Source: a virus
IMG/VR virus record: IMGVR_UViG_3300030329_003551
Coordinates: 2,452-54,531 of that record
Reading direction: 5' to 3' (one strand)
Length of the DNA stretch: 52,080 nt
The notes below the pieces were generated by a model. The model made no database searches. It was not told the DNA's origin and saw only the letters and a program-made list of their open reading frames with translations. The position numbers were made by a program, and so were the translations under genes. Every line of letters begins with the position of its first letter. The first letter of the stretch is position 1. Positions 34,401-42,134 of the stretch are shown one piece after another.

Positions 34401-37008
34401 TTTTATGCATGTTGCAAATAGAGGTACATGGAATCATATAAGTAGAGTTAAGCATCATTGGGTTAATACTAAGGATCCAAATCATTACAAACCCCCTCCA
34501 CAAGGTTTAGAATTAATGACTAATGGTGCAAATAATTCTAACTGGAATACATTTGATGCTAATAACAGGGTATTCAAGAAAGGTATAGGAACTGTTCAGA
34601 AAACTTTAAGACTTGTAAATCATGTTGCAAGCTTGGGTGTTAAAAACACTGAAAAAGATTCAAAAACTTTTGGTATGAATGAGCTTATGAAAGTTAAAGA
34701 TAAGGATGGCAAAGAATTTGTAATAGCTGTTGATTATGATAATGCAGATTTCTTTAATAGGACAGCTTTGGAATCACAATTAATCATTGATTACTGGAAA
34801 GGTGTTAATCCTAATATAACAACAGATATGATGAGCTGGAGAAATGAGTATTTATTTCCTAAATGGGAAAAATCTATAGGAAAAGAAAATGCAGCGTCAT
34901 TAATGGATAGGCAGGATAATCATTTATTAAAAGGGCCTCATAATTCTAGAATAAGAATATTTAGAAAGTTTGGAAAAGAGGGAGAAGTTCCATTGAGCAG
35001 CTTAGATAGAGAGATTATACAGACTTTAATGAGAGAGCATAGTAACTTTTTACGTTTAGAGAAAGAAGTGTATGATGGATCTGGTCAGAGTTCAAGTGCT
35101 ACTTATAAAGATATCATAGATCATGGAACAAGATATTTTACTCACTTAAGAAATATAAATAATAAAGTATTTTATAGGATTAGAAATAAAATGTCCAATC
35201 ATGAAGATTATAAATCGTATTTTGATCCTTATAGGAGATATAAATCTACAGCTGAATGGAAATTAAAGAATTATAAAGGAAAATTTAGAGATCAAGTTGA
35301 AAAAGAAATCCAAACTGAAGAAAAATTAGATGCAAATCAAGGACGTTATAGTTATAAATGGTACGATCGAAGCCCTTTTATAGGGGAGGTTTTAGATAAA
35401 GCTAAAGAAATAAGTGCAGTTGGCGGGAAACAAGGTTCTGTAACTGAAAGAATATTTAGAGAGATAGTTCAAAAACGACCTTTAAGTTTAGATAAAAATG
35501 GTAAGACAGAAACTATTCCAGATGGCAATCTTTTTAATCAAATGGAGTTTGCAAAGAGTTTAATACTTGATGCAGAAACTCATTTTGGAAACACTCCTAA
35601 TGAATTCCTAGCTGATATCCTTCCAAGACTTACTAAGAACGTTAATTCTGATGTAAAAATTATTAAATATTACAAGAGATTAATAGATAGTATCACTAGA
35701 AGCACTGATATGCCCCAAAAAACGAAGGATACAAGGATAGATGCCTTAGATACCTACATTAAAGAAAAAGAGGCTAATTTAAGGGATTTTCTACCAAAGA
35801 AGTATTTAGAGACTGGAGATATTAAGTATTTAGAAACTATTAAGACAGTTAATATAACTCGCGAAGCTGATATACTTGAGGGAACAAAACAACTTTATAC
35901 TTTATATGGGCCTGCAGAAATGTTTGGACCCGCAGAACATACTGCAGAATTTTACAATAGGTTAAAAGAATTGAGAAGTGAAACTTATGAAAGATATAAC
36001 GAATATCATTCATCTGGCCAATCTGCTCCTTATAAAGATATGACCTATTTAAATAATAAGATTTCCAAAATGAGAAGTGAACCTTTACATAATATAAAAG
36101 ATATAGAAACTCAGCTAATGGAAAATTTATCTAAGGCTTATGATGATTTTAAAATGCCTTTCTTATATCAGTACGCTATGCCTACTGCTGCTGAGACTAC
36201 TATAGGGATGTTTGAAGGAACTCCATTGGCTGTAGCTACAAAACCTTCTTCAAGATTTAAAAGAGTTTTAAGATTCTTAGTTGATAAACATAATACGGCT
36301 ACTAATAAGCAGGAAAAGCTTCATTTTAAGGAAGTATTAGAAAATTTAAGTGCAAGATATACTGCATATTCTAATATGTTTGATAAGAATTTTTCATTAA
36401 TACCTTTAGCTGATCAAGATGTATTAGGTATGATTAATAATGTTCCAGGCTTTAGTAAAAGATTAGTAGGTACATTTGACAGATATGAGTCATTCAAAGT
36501 AGATAAAAATATGTTTTCTAGAGATGTATTTGGAATGGGATCAGAATATGACTCTAATGTATCATTCTTTAGAAGATTATTAGGCGATGCTTTTGGTAAG
36601 AAACAAGAAAGTAATGTTAAAGAATTGGGAGAAGTGTTATCTTATACCCATCAATTAGCGATGGAAAATAATTATATGAATCCTGTTTCTTATTTTCAAA
36701 TGGTGGAGAATGTAAGAACTAGATTGAAGAAATTAGGGTTAGATAAACCTCTAACTACAGGTATTGATGGTAACACATCAAATAAATTAAGTCCTCATAG
36801 TTTAAGTCCTGAGCTTGCTTTATTAGCAGGAGAGTCAGGAGGTGTTTCAATAGCGCCTATGGGCTTATTAAGTAAGTATAGAATGAATATGTTGCAAAGG
36901 TTTATTAAGCAGGGTAAAGATATAAAGAAATTGCAGAAAAAAGATGGCGAAACATGGGAAGATGCTATGACAGAGCATAGAAAAGCTGGTCCATGTATCC
37001 CAGAATAA
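28474..37008 (+). CDS. Giant ejected protein with two double-psi-beta-barrel RNA polymerase signatures, candidate virion RNA polymerase (2844 aa)
   Basis: The most striking catalytic signature is EGDYDVDEVDF: D1969-Y-D1971-V-D1973 fits the DxDxD metal loop of crAss-like virion RNA polymerases (DxDGD in cellular beta-prime). It is preceded, as in that barrel, by ILPGEIMLP (about 1835-1842) and an R-x-P element, VRYPRTAP (R1929, P1931). Upstream, FDSISFIS (1539-1546), FKP (1571-1573), FAKT with K1587 and SADK with K1617 fit the beta-like barrel that supplies two lysines. The N-terminus has Gly/Ala hydrophobic stretches near 105-130 and 295-325, like ejection proteins. So this may be a packaged RNA polymerase fused to membrane-translocation segments. 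Family match is by eye. Confidence 0.7.
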   Translation: MPTLDKLLGHHLDINTAQMSDLESIFSTKDIRNAGGIDPGGYKADYSIFDVPEDYDIPEEKSAALELVGQTLWQGLDTALFGLPGLGIEKLSPGATEEYLTPTTKAGKVGAAVGGTLGFVWGAPMKLGAKAAQLVAKPIIKKAGHETLQKQVKKSIQAVNAEAKEGEFASKAAKAILNKDLGKKLTGLAHKSRWDQAAGKGVAKNWADTSTRAIQQITSLAVKNKDLTSGEAALIVKSFKNNLTTRPMQDIVDIIMKRHPNKFGFVAGSAIHEAVMFGLIDAAMEGVHSTKEGRDYDPFAPLWGVGIGAAFGGLKLLPAAGKSSITSADFTSGFKAVFAKNPYKKMDSDKLFGNAKIIGDSFKSNKALFEMSETGLNRTPWIIEHGGYTINLTNPKSIGGLSETEAAKVLREALSKERVRFGRQMMKESIKEDFKSTLANWKRVIGGTVIMNARTILDMHRGHEIPPEDIMTSILIGAFINRKGRPKDPEMNLAKMQRIRNGLNAYGETQYAMLDMIPTLRRGQHEHIQPLTDVSFKSLRKKSEDLMLIHETPEAVETMSKDGSPSLASSQKAFPLFDEFYMYLDGSRGKKYIKPKALVTEKEAAQIETTIRSLEFEGTKVNDITEFRSMLQAGTNNITDKLEYLVKQGVHNAGNSVIDVAINSPELSNIGTVPEKISINQSLINRIKDGKVEFQGGGKLSVEESLNAIAKFQKLLDFSNSARLSSANQKKPLWEVTTGREIRDIIEHIKNSERDINTLFNIGRDNLKFSLNDLDLVAPQIIMRNVSKSIDKFSKIFDDVDNPDFIELRNILYKMGLSKKEIDSKDNIFDIIPPFHKITVKKTEEGFRGDKEEAILRTVLGILGAKGNRSIKTDPLAKEITINPADVQSLEMFLNKSGLNTDVEMLDYFRSTVTQKVFSDIVKDSKVNQRDINVLSELADLGVPLSTYSPMAEGGTGFSVSKIEYIGPRYKTYVDAVKEYNRYIDDLVNVRGVNKEGKSWISESRQIIQADRHDVKIIRDIIRRKNAQTSQEAQESLIDFVKAMEPTDTIRHGLIKYLQNSERPETLLNFMLGNGMVSTKKRDNIIKYVFDQKAINDNKDKLKDFMSKYGVHLNDIQKLQNEVDMEINTLNDMKIKKESGAISQQRFFEKYWPGEGGFGSQHQEASVQNEIIQKALYRSDKIGIYRDNPVENLMTTMSFKVGKDSGGKDIIVDGKTLIKKKQITSYKRKYDEAVDDIQKILVHRAGAEQVTVLESKSGKFAESSKIIQKNYFTEFLKENDIPFLFTSGDIYSRHWFGNKMTASKINVFEVQSSVSNENINKNIPEIAKNMVKDFHKQLLSYEVTGSEGTMKGLQPISMGNAKDVLLVPMDYHAKVTELFNKKIYDVYLKKAKAAKDTKAVNKLESMKEILDKSTTWGESHVDAMRSIVIAEMTKGKDVDNFLNVIHGRDLEDIGKRFSLYNTPSFKRIDRSLVKKLSKVRTGKDKTLLEAFFKRKINFVEWNDKDYARIFDRKVVKDAFEKAQIEIKDMIGSRENESGFDSISFISKDFKRFLELYYGVASRDGGDGSAVFKPIISSGGKDMYMFAKTVFVYDPDMQIDVFNKNKNLDVFLTRSADKMKSGISEVESKNLGNPNRPVYIDKTVEQIVNSKQGELLKYMKSIPMKGIGVSTIPENRMAGSNSISNTNFMTSSEAGEFFNTYQAPHLTRILGNVGNTTSQGLAQKFMGDSMWRRLALLKLNQLNPNITMEQMQNSPEGLKNLGAHLQLAAMGADPMMLGPDVLVNTIKKQFIDPIVSPKLETPDGELMGGKFVLKQSFKFRDLAPTVRKGEKDKTEILPGEIMLPNYAETLPIDFKNPDMEIKVIDSKGRGIDKNLKQTMESLLISVDGLKKGKEVDEYFEFLSQNGTLGFLHSEIKRLDPDLSIGIVSVRYPRTAPNDMAILRLKGFLGKDHGNTGIVNDFDVLNIFEGDYDVDEVDFMHVANRGTWNHISRVKHHWVNTKDPNHYKPPPQGLELMTNGANNSNWNTFDANNRVFKKGIGTVQKTLRLVNHVASLGVKNTEKDSKTFGMNELMKVKDKDGKEFVIAVDYDNADFFNRTALESQLIIDYWKGVNPNITTDMMSWRNEYLFPKWEKSIGKENAASLMDRQDNHLLKGPHNSRIRIFRKFGKEGEVPLSSLDREIIQTLMREHSNFLRLEKEVYDGSGQSSSATYKDIIDHGTRYFTHLRNINNKVFYRIRNKMSNHEDYKSYFDPYRRYKSTAEWKLKNYKGKFRDQVEKEIQTEEKLDANQGRYSYKWYDRSPFIGEVLDKAKEISAVGGKQGSVTERIFREIVQKRPLSLDKNGKTETIPDGNLFNQMEFAKSLILDAETHFGNTPNEFLADILPRLTKNVNSDVKIIKYYKRLIDSITRSTDMPQKTKDTRIDALDTYIKEKEANLRDFLPKKYLETGDIKYLETIKTVNITREADILEGTKQLYTLYGPAEMFGPAEHTAEFYNRLKELRSETYERYNEYHSSGQSAPYKDMTYLNNKISKMRSEPLHNIKDIETQLMENLSKAYDDFKMPFLYQYAMPTAAETTIGMFEGTPLAVATKPSSRFKRVLRFLVDKHNTATNKQEKLHFKEVLENLSARYTAYSNMFDKNFSLIPLADQDVLGMINNVPGFSKRLVGTFDRYESFKVDKNMFSRDVFGMGSEYDSNVSFFRRLLGDAFGKKQESNVKELGEVLSYTHQLAMENNYMNPVSYFQMVENVRTRLKKLGLDKPLTTGIDGNTSNKLSPHSLSPELALLAGESGGVSIAPMGLLSKYRMNMLQRFIKQGKDIKKLQKKDGETWEDAMTEHRKAGPCIPE

Positions 37009-37018
37009 GGAGAAATTT

Positions 37019-39793
37019 ATGAGAAAACCTGGTGGCGGTTGTCCTGATATATTAAAAGGATTGACAGGTGAAATGTATGATATAGGGTTGCGCTATAAGA
37101 AAGATAAAGTAATGAGTAAGCAATTCGGATATGAAATTGACAATGTTATAAAAAAAGTATATGAAGATGTATTTGATGTACCTTTTGATGCAAGACATGC
37201 TGTTAATTATACTAAAGGAAGACTACGAACTTTTGAAAATAGACTCTGGAGAATAAAGGATGCTGTAAAGAATGACAAGCTGTCAAGTAAGTTTGGTTCT
37301 TTATTTTATGCGCCATCATCTCTCGTTAAATCCAATCCTCAATTAGGTGTATTGATGGACAAACTTCATAATGTAAATTTAGAATATCAAGGTAGAAATA
37401 GTATGCATGATAGGCAGTTTGAAAATATTCTTACATTTATGAGGAAGGAAATGCTTGTTAATAATTATAATAACAGTGAGATGTTTCCTAACATGAGCGC
37501 TAAAAGAAGACTTAGAAAAGCAATTAAACTTGCTAATCAATTTGATAAACAAGTAGAAGAATTATCTGTTAAGGCTGCTCAAAGTAATCTGCAAGTAGAT
37601 AAAAACAATTTAACAGCAGCTTTAGAGGCAGAGCATAGATTTTATACAAATGGCGAAGGTAAAGTATTCAATGAAATGGTTAAAACTATAGAGAAGACAT
37701 TACCTAAACTTGAAGCAGAAGCTTTAGATAAATGGAGGTTGAAATATAAAGAGCTTGAAAAGAAAAGAATATCTAGACCTCAGTTTGAAGCAGAAAAGAA
37801 AAAAGCATTAAATATTGTTTTAAGTGATAAAATAAAATCTGAACCCATGCGTAATGCAGTAGCAGAATATGTTGTTTTAATGGACAATATGTACGATACT
37901 TTAATAAAAGGGGTTAATGCTTATGGTAAATCACTAAAAGCAAGTATGAGGGATAAGTATGACGATGCTGTTGTAGACAAAATTGTAGATGGTATTATAA
38001 CAAAAATAACTCCTGATAAACAAAGAGGTTATTTCCCTCATTATAGAAGAGTATTAAATAAAGATTTTCTACAAGATCTTATGCCTCATATGCAGAGAGT
38101 ATCAGACACTTTAGCTAAAGAATTTGAAGGAAATAAAACAGCAGTTGATGATGCGATGGATCAGTTAAAAGGTTTTGTTACTGGAAGAGCTAAAAGTAGG
38201 GAGAAGTTAGATTTAGGCGAAGGGGTTGATGTCACTAAAGAATATTCAAGAAACTTTTTTACTACAGTTAAAAGATATGTAGATGAGATAGATAGATTTA
38301 ATATGATGGCTCATGCAGATCAGTATACAAGAGAATCTTTAGTTGCTGCAAGAGAATTATTTAAATCAGGAAAACCTATGGATAATTATGCTAGAGCTAC
38401 TGTTGAAATGATGAAAGATATGAATTCCCGCATGAAAGGCAGCTATGGAATGGAAAATGAGACTGCTGAATTAATGATGAAATCATTATTAGCTTTGGAA
38501 TTTACATCTAAATTAGGATTTAATCTTAGATCTCCATTTAAAAATTCTGTTCAAGGTTTATTAAATATTGTACAGTTTTCACCGCAAGTTCTATTAAATA
38601 ATAAAAAGTTTTACGAGCAACGTACTGATGTTAGTGGTAGGAAATTAAGTTTATATGTCGATGAATTAATGGAAGAAGCGGGATTTTTGTTTGCTGAAAA
38701 CGCTCCCCCTGAATTAATAGAGGCGAGGTTTAAAGGTGGAAGCTTTACTTCTAAAATCAAGATAACAGATAATGAAACTGCTGAGTTCAAAAAACCTTCT
38801 TGGTTTTCACCTATACATCAGAAAATAACTACCTTATCTGGGAAAAGTGGTGTTATCATGGGTAAAGTGGAAAATTTTAATAGAAAGACTACGTTTAAAT
38901 TAGCATTTGGAGAGATGTATGATAGGTTAGATAACTCAACTCATTTTAAGCAAAGATTAAGAGATACTAAAAAATGGTCTGAATTGCAAATCGATAATCA
39001 TATAAAGCATTTATCTAAAAATTATGCATTAAGAAAAACAACTCTTCTTCATTTTGACTATACAGATTTAGGTAAAGCATCTTGGATAACTCATCCAGCG
39101 GGTAGACTTTTGGGACAATTCCAGCATTATGGAATAAAATTCTTTGAACATAATATTGACTTAGCAAGAAATGCAAAAGATGATATTATGGCAGGAGAAA
39201 TATTAGGTGATAGAGCTAGGAAAGCATATTCAATGGCAATGGTTTATGGAATGGCGCCTGTAATAGCTTCTGCTATCACTGGTGTTGATTTCAGTAATGT
39301 AGTTGAGCATGATATGGCTGAAAAATTTAAGAAACTTGCAGTGTTGTTCACAGGTGATGACGAAGATATTAAGAAAGCATATTATGGCAAAGGTGTTGCT
39401 ACAGGTCTTCCTTTTATAGGTGCTCCAGTTATATCTGATGCATTAGCAGTAGGCAATATACTTAACTTTATTGACATGGATAATGAGACTATGGAAAAAA
39501 TGCTCATAGGTTATGAAGATTATTCATTAAAATCAGGTGATAAAAAAGTATATGAATTAATGCGTACTTTAAATGTTCAGTTGGGAAGAGGTTATTACAG
39601 AACTCTTCCAATGTTAAGGGAAGGTAAATTTGGATCAGCATTGCAATATGAATTAGGTTTATATCCTACAGCAGAAAGCAGAGAGCTTAAAAAGAAATCG
39701 CAGGAAGTAGCTAAAGATGTATTGCCTCCAGATTTATTAGAAGCTTTACAATATCTTGAGGCCCATAGAGAGAAGGCAGTTTCTAAAAGATAG
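37019..39793 (+). CDS. Putative large internal virion / ejection protein (924 aa)
   Basis: Starts 10 bases after the giant protein with AAGGAG upstream. It opens MRKPGGGCPDILKGLTGEMY and is mainly helical. KQRGYFPHYRRV (about residue 335) resembles a motif in large phage internal and polyvalent proteins. A hydrophobic region near 740-760, YGMAPVIASAITGVDF, and another around GVATGLPFIGAPVISDAL could insert into membrane. It ends the late block. It probably leaves the capsid with the polymerase candidate at infection; no enzymatic motif was seen. Confidence 0.6.
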   Translation: MRKPGGGCPDILKGLTGEMYDIGLRYKKDKVMSKQFGYEIDNVIKKVYEDVFDVPFDARHAVNYTKGRLRTFENRLWRIKDAVKNDKLSSKFGSLFYAPSSLVKSNPQLGVLMDKLHNVNLEYQGRNSMHDRQFENILTFMRKEMLVNNYNNSEMFPNMSAKRRLRKAIKLANQFDKQVEELSVKAAQSNLQVDKNNLTAALEAEHRFYTNGEGKVFNEMVKTIEKTLPKLEAEALDKWRLKYKELEKKRISRPQFEAEKKKALNIVLSDKIKSEPMRNAVAEYVVLMDNMYDTLIKGVNAYGKSLKASMRDKYDDAVVDKIVDGIITKITPDKQRGYFPHYRRVLNKDFLQDLMPHMQRVSDTLAKEFEGNKTAVDDAMDQLKGFVTGRAKSREKLDLGEGVDVTKEYSRNFFTTVKRYVDEIDRFNMMAHADQYTRESLVAARELFKSGKPMDNYARATVEMMKDMNSRMKGSYGMENETAELMMKSLLALEFTSKLGFNLRSPFKNSVQGLLNIVQFSPQVLLNNKKFYEQRTDVSGRKLSLYVDELMEEAGFLFAENAPPELIEARFKGGSFTSKIKITDNETAEFKKPSWFSPIHQKITTLSGKSGVIMGKVENFNRKTTFKLAFGEMYDRLDNSTHFKQRLRDTKKWSELQIDNHIKHLSKNYALRKTTLLHFDYTDLGKASWITHPAGRLLGQFQHYGIKFFEHNIDLARNAKDDIMAGEILGDRARKAYSMAMVYGMAPVIASAITGVDFSNVVEHDMAEKFKKLAVLFTGDDEDIKKAYYGKGVATGLPFIGAPVISDALAVGNILNFIDMDNETMEKMLIGYEDYSLKSGDKKVYELMRTLNVQLGRGYYRTLPMLREGKFGSALQYELGLYPTAESRELKKKSQEVAKDVLPPDLLEALQYLEAHREKAVSKR

Positions 39794-39794
39794 A

Positions 39795-39818
39795 GGGAGC
39801 CATATTTCTATAGCTCCC
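39795..39818. terminator. Hairpin between convergent gene blocks
   Basis: GGGAGC pairs with GCTCCC, with inner ATA/TAT around TTTC. It lies two bases after the last late gene's stop and 15 bases before the stop of the convergent early gene. There is no long T run on either strand, so termination may be partial, but its place is exactly where a bidirectional terminator is expected. Confidence 0.6.
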
Positions 39819-39832
39819 AATTTGAATATTAA

Positions 39833-39994
39833 TTAACCTATCTCTTGAAGTGTTTTAATTAACTTACCCATATTTGTTTTAACTTCATTTAATACTCCAA
39901 TACTTACATGAACATCTTCTTCTGATTCATCCATTGATTCTAGTATTATTATTAAAGACTTTAAATACGCTATTTGCACTGCATATGGACTCAT
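39833..39994 (-). CDS. Very small helical protein (53 aa), last early gene
   Basis: ATG at 39994 overlaps the TGA of the nuclease gene (ATGA), and the frame ends with TAA at 39833. It encodes MSPYAVQIAYLKSLIIILES followed by acidic DESEEDV and a helical tail, NEVKTNMGKLIKTLQEIG. The hydrophobic part is too short for a confident membrane span. Translational coupling with the nuclease suggests a partner or regulator. No family recognised. Confidence 0.6.
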   Translation of the reverse strand: MSPYAVQIAYLKSLIIILESMDESEEDVHVSIGVLNEVKTNMGKLIKTLQEIG

Positions 39995-40302
39995 AATACC
40001 CCCATTTCTCTAAGCATCATATTAAGAAATGTGTTATACCTCATGACCACTAAAGTATCTTCTCTATCTTCTTTAATTAATGCTATGTCGCAACTTTCTG
40101 GAGGCTTCATAAAGGTAGCAATTTTCTTTCTCATTTTACATTGTCCTTTAAATTCACCTATCTTAACATCAACATCTTCTGCTTCACCTAAAGATAGTCC
40201 GTTACTTGCATATGCTCGAACTGCTTTGATCCCCAACTCTTTTGCTTGATTCACTACTAATCTTTCCAATCTGTTTCCTCTGGCCTTGTTTTTGCTTGGC
40301 AT
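39991..40302 (-). CDS. Putative PD-(D/E)XK nuclease, Holliday-junction-resolvase-like (103 aa)
   Basis: The protein has the small resolvase-like core: a basic start GNRLERLVVNQA with E13, the turn RAYASNGLSLGE, then EDVDVKIGEFKGQCKMRK, in which D43 or D45 is the metal-binding Asp and Q54-C-K56 takes the place of the usual E-x-K. Gln at that position is known in some family members but may weaken activity. It likely resolves DNA branches before packaging or processes recombination intermediates with the ERF protein. It shares about 100 bases with the upstream reading frame. The substrate is unproven. Confidence 0.65.
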   Translation of the reverse strand: MPSKNKARGNRLERLVVNQAKELGIKAVRAYASNGLSLGEAEDVDVKIGEFKGQCKMRKKIATFMKPPESCDIALIKEDREDTLVVMRYNTFLNMMLREMGVL

Positions 40303-40537
40303 ATTTTTCGTTCTCCTTTTTTAATTTTTCAGTATATCTCTTCATTGCTTCATCTGCTTCTTGAGATATTTCCTCACACTTAGATTTATTTAGTGTAGGT
40401 TTTTTAAGCTTTACAATCTTTTCTTCCAATTCCTGATTGTACTTTTTTAACAATTGATATTCTTTCCATAAAGAATTATATCTATTGCTCAGCTTTTTTA
40501 TTTCCTTCAACGCTGCTTTCAGTTGATTGTCGTTCAT
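40202..40537 (-). CDS. Coiled-coil protein (111 aa)
   Basis: GAAGGAGATAGAG precedes ATG 40537. Residues 1-50 form a Lys/Glu/Leu coiled coil (KEIKKLSNRYNSLWKEYQLL), followed by another charged helix and a Ser/Lys-rich tail. The last third overlaps the nuclease gene in another frame by 101 bases, unusually long here, so the functional part is probably the coiled coil. No family recognised. Confidence 0.5.
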   Translation of the reverse strand: MNDNQLKAALKEIKKLSNRYNSLWKEYQLLKKYNQELEEKIVKLKKPTLNKSKCEEISQEADEAMKRYTEKLKKENEKYAKQKQGQRKQIGKISSESSKRVGDQSSSSICK

Positions 40538-40721
40538 TCTCTATCTCCTTCATCTTTTTTTCTAGCCATTTAGGCCACTCTTTCTCATCACCTTTAAATT
40601 CCACATAACTAGCAACAGCTGAATCTATACGTGATAATTCTCTTTGCATATTTGACATATGTATTATAATGTTATCAATTGCTATTTTTACTTCCTTCAT
40701 CGTTGGCTTTCTTTTTGTCAT
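40482..40721 (-). CDS. Small charged helical protein (79 aa)
   Basis: The start is probably ATG at 40721, which has AAGGAG ten bases upstream; the open frame extends to 40757 without a ribosome binding site. The product, MTKRKPTMKEVKIAIDNIII and then SNMQRELSRIDSAVASYVEF, is helical with an acidic, Lys-rich tail. It overlaps the end of the dioxygenase gene by 47 bases and the next gene by 56, so this is a tightly packed early cluster. Function unknown. Confidence 0.55.
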   Translation of the reverse strand: MTKRKPTMKEVKIAIDNIIIHMSNMQRELSRIDSAVASYVEFKGDEKEWPKWLEKKMKEIENERQSTESSVEGNKKAEQ

Positions 40722-41445
40722 TTGTAAAAACTCCTTTATTATTATAAATAATTGCATCCTTTAATTCAACTGTTTCTCTAATATGTATAACTGCTACATA
40801 TCTATCTTCTTTACTTTTGTGAGAAAAATGATTGTGAGTAAAATAAGACGGAAATATTAACATGTTTCCTTGAACAGGCTTATATCTTCTTCCTATAATA
40901 GGAAATTCAGTATCACCTCCATTTTCACAACTGTTTAAATATATAATTGAAGATAGCATTCTATTGCTTCCTATCCCACGGTCATGATGAGGGAAATGAT
41001 ATCCTCCTTTATTTGCTAGATATTTCCTGAAGCATATATTTTCCCATCTAATATATGAAGCGATCCTCTCTTTAGATGTTTCTAAAATACCCTCTTTATC
41101 ACAATTAAGAAAATCTTTCGTACTAATTCCTATAAATTGTGCTCCAAGATATCCTACATAATGAAGGTAATATGAAAGATTCCAATAAATCTTTTCATGA
41201 AAGGATCTATCTAATCCTTTGAAATCAGGATATTCATATATATCATAGCTGTTTTTAACTATCTTATCAACACCTGCTCTAGATTTACCTTCTTTTGTTT
41301 TATTTTGTTTATGCAGTTTTTCAAATTGATCTATGATACTATTGCATTCTTTTTCATTAAAAACAGAGGTGGCATGAAATATATAGTCATTATTAAATTC
41401 CCTTATTTTTTCAATTAGATCTTGAACTTTTGGTTTTTCATTCAT
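40675..41445 (-). CDS. 2-oxoglutarate/Fe(II) dioxygenase-like protein 1 (256 aa)
   Basis: A double-stranded beta-helix oxygenase of the prolyl-4-hydroxylase type. YHFPHHDRG gives the HxD iron site (H153, D155), followed by MLSSIIYLNSCENGGDTEFP, PVQGNMLIFPSYFTHNH with distal His H204 or H206, and R215 in KSKEDRYVAVIHI as the 2-oxoglutarate-binding basic residue. The N-terminal 130 residues form a helical cap. Substrate unknown; phage members are proposed to act on DNA bases, tRNA or proteins. It is the first of three such genes in the early block. Its start overlaps the upstream stop (ATGA). Confidence 0.85.
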   Translation of the reverse strand: MNEKPKVQDLIEKIREFNNDYIFHATSVFNEKECNSIIDQFEKLHKQNKTKEGKSRAGVDKIVKNSYDIYEYPDFKGLDRSFHEKIYWNLSYYLHYVGYLGAQFIGISTKDFLNCDKEGILETSKERIASYIRWENICFRKYLANKGGYHFPHHDRGIGSNRMLSSIIYLNSCENGGDTEFPIIGRRYKPVQGNMLIFPSYFTHNHFSHKSKEDRYVAVIHIRETVELKDAIIYNNKGVFTNDKKKANDEGSKNSN

Positions 41446-41627
41446 TTATCCAACCCCATTCTTCCTAAAACAATTTCCATTTTACCACATAACCATTTCA
41501 CATCCTTTTGTATAAAATAGATATCGTTGACTAAGTCTTGAATCTTTTTATCAACACTTGGTTCATCTTTTTTAGGTTTTTCTACAGCTACTTCTTTTAC
41601 TTCTTCTTTAGGTTTTTTTGTAAACAT
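41442..41627 (-). CDS. Small Lys/Glu-rich protein (61 aa)
   Basis: AAAGGAGAAAAA precedes ATG 41627. The N-terminal half alternates Lys, Glu and Val (MFTKKPKEEVKEVAVEKPKK), suggesting disorder, and the C-terminal half is an amphipathic helix with VDKKIQDLVNDIYFIQKDVK and KWLCGKMEIVLGRMG. It is coupled to the dioxygenase gene by a 4-base overlap. It may be a small coiled-coil adaptor; function unknown. Confidence 0.55.
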   Translation of the reverse strand: MFTKKPKEEVKEVAVEKPKKDEPSVDKKIQDLVNDIYFIQKDVKWLCGKMEIVLGRMGLDK

Positions 41628-41637
41628 TTTTTCTCCT

Positions 41638-41799
41638 TTATTTTACTGGTTTTTTACCTCGTATCATACATTGATACAAATATCTTTCTCTTTTATGATG
41701 TGTCCAAGGCGTAAAATGCGTATAATCTGACGACTTTTCTCTATTAGCTATACCTATGTCTTGCCTTGTAATAAAGTGGAAATATTCAGTTACTCTCAT
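41638..41799 (-). CDS. Very small basic protein (53 aa)
   Basis: ATG at 41799 lies within the last codons of the upstream gene (14-base overlap) and the frame ends with TAA at 41638. The peptide MRVTEYFHFITRQDIGIANR continues to a His/Arg-rich stretch, PWTHHKRERYLYQCMIRGKK. No zinc pattern is complete. The absence of a strong ribosome binding site is explained by coupling to the upstream gene. Function unknown. Confidence 0.5.
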   Translation of the reverse strand: MRVTEYFHFITRQDIGIANREKSSDYTHFTPWTHHKRERYLYQCMIRGKKPVK

Positions 41800-42091
41800 C
41801 TATCATGCCCCATAATAAGCATAAATACACAATAGCATCTGTGATTCGTCCTCTTACATTTTCTCTTTGGCTTTTATGTCCATCTACATATGAACATATT
41901 CCATCAATATGCTTTAGTAAATATACTAATAATACTTTTTGCCTATCAATGCTTAAATTATTACCTATTCTTTCAAAGTTAGCAAATGCGTTCTTTTTCT
42001 CTCTTGCGTATTCTTTCTGCCCTTCTTCTCTTGTTCCTTGAATCTTTGTGAATATTTGATCTATCAGTTTCTTCATTTCCATTTGAGTCAT
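41786..42091 (-). CDS. Putative nucleotide-modification-associated (DUF1599/Nmad1-like) protein (101 aa)
   Basis: GREEG-like acidic start and REEGQKEYAREKKNAFANFE, followed by VLLVYLLKHIDGICSYVDG, SQRENVRGRITDAIVYLCLL. This pattern (a Lys/Tyr-Asn helix, then K..D/H..., then a C-terminal RI.DAI.YL helix) resembles the all-alpha domain associated with phage nucleotide modification or MazG-like hydrolases. AAGGAG precedes the ATG. The match is from memory of the motif layout and should be tested; enzymatic activity is not shown. Confidence 0.55.
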   Translation of the reverse strand: MTQMEMKKLIDQIFTKIQGTREEGQKEYAREKKNAFANFERIGNNLSIDRQKVLLVYLLKHIDGICSYVDGHKSQRENVRGRITDAIVYLCLLWGMIDESN

Positions 42092-42134
42092 TTTTTATCT
42101 CCTTAATTATCTCTACCTGAGATGAATCTATACT

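Noticed and set aside
28474-37008. T7/N4-type single-subunit virion RNA polymerase
   Set aside because: The visible catalytic pattern is DxDxD with R-x-P and upstream lysines, as in double-psi-barrel polymerases; the palm/fingers motifs of T7-like enzymes were not seen.
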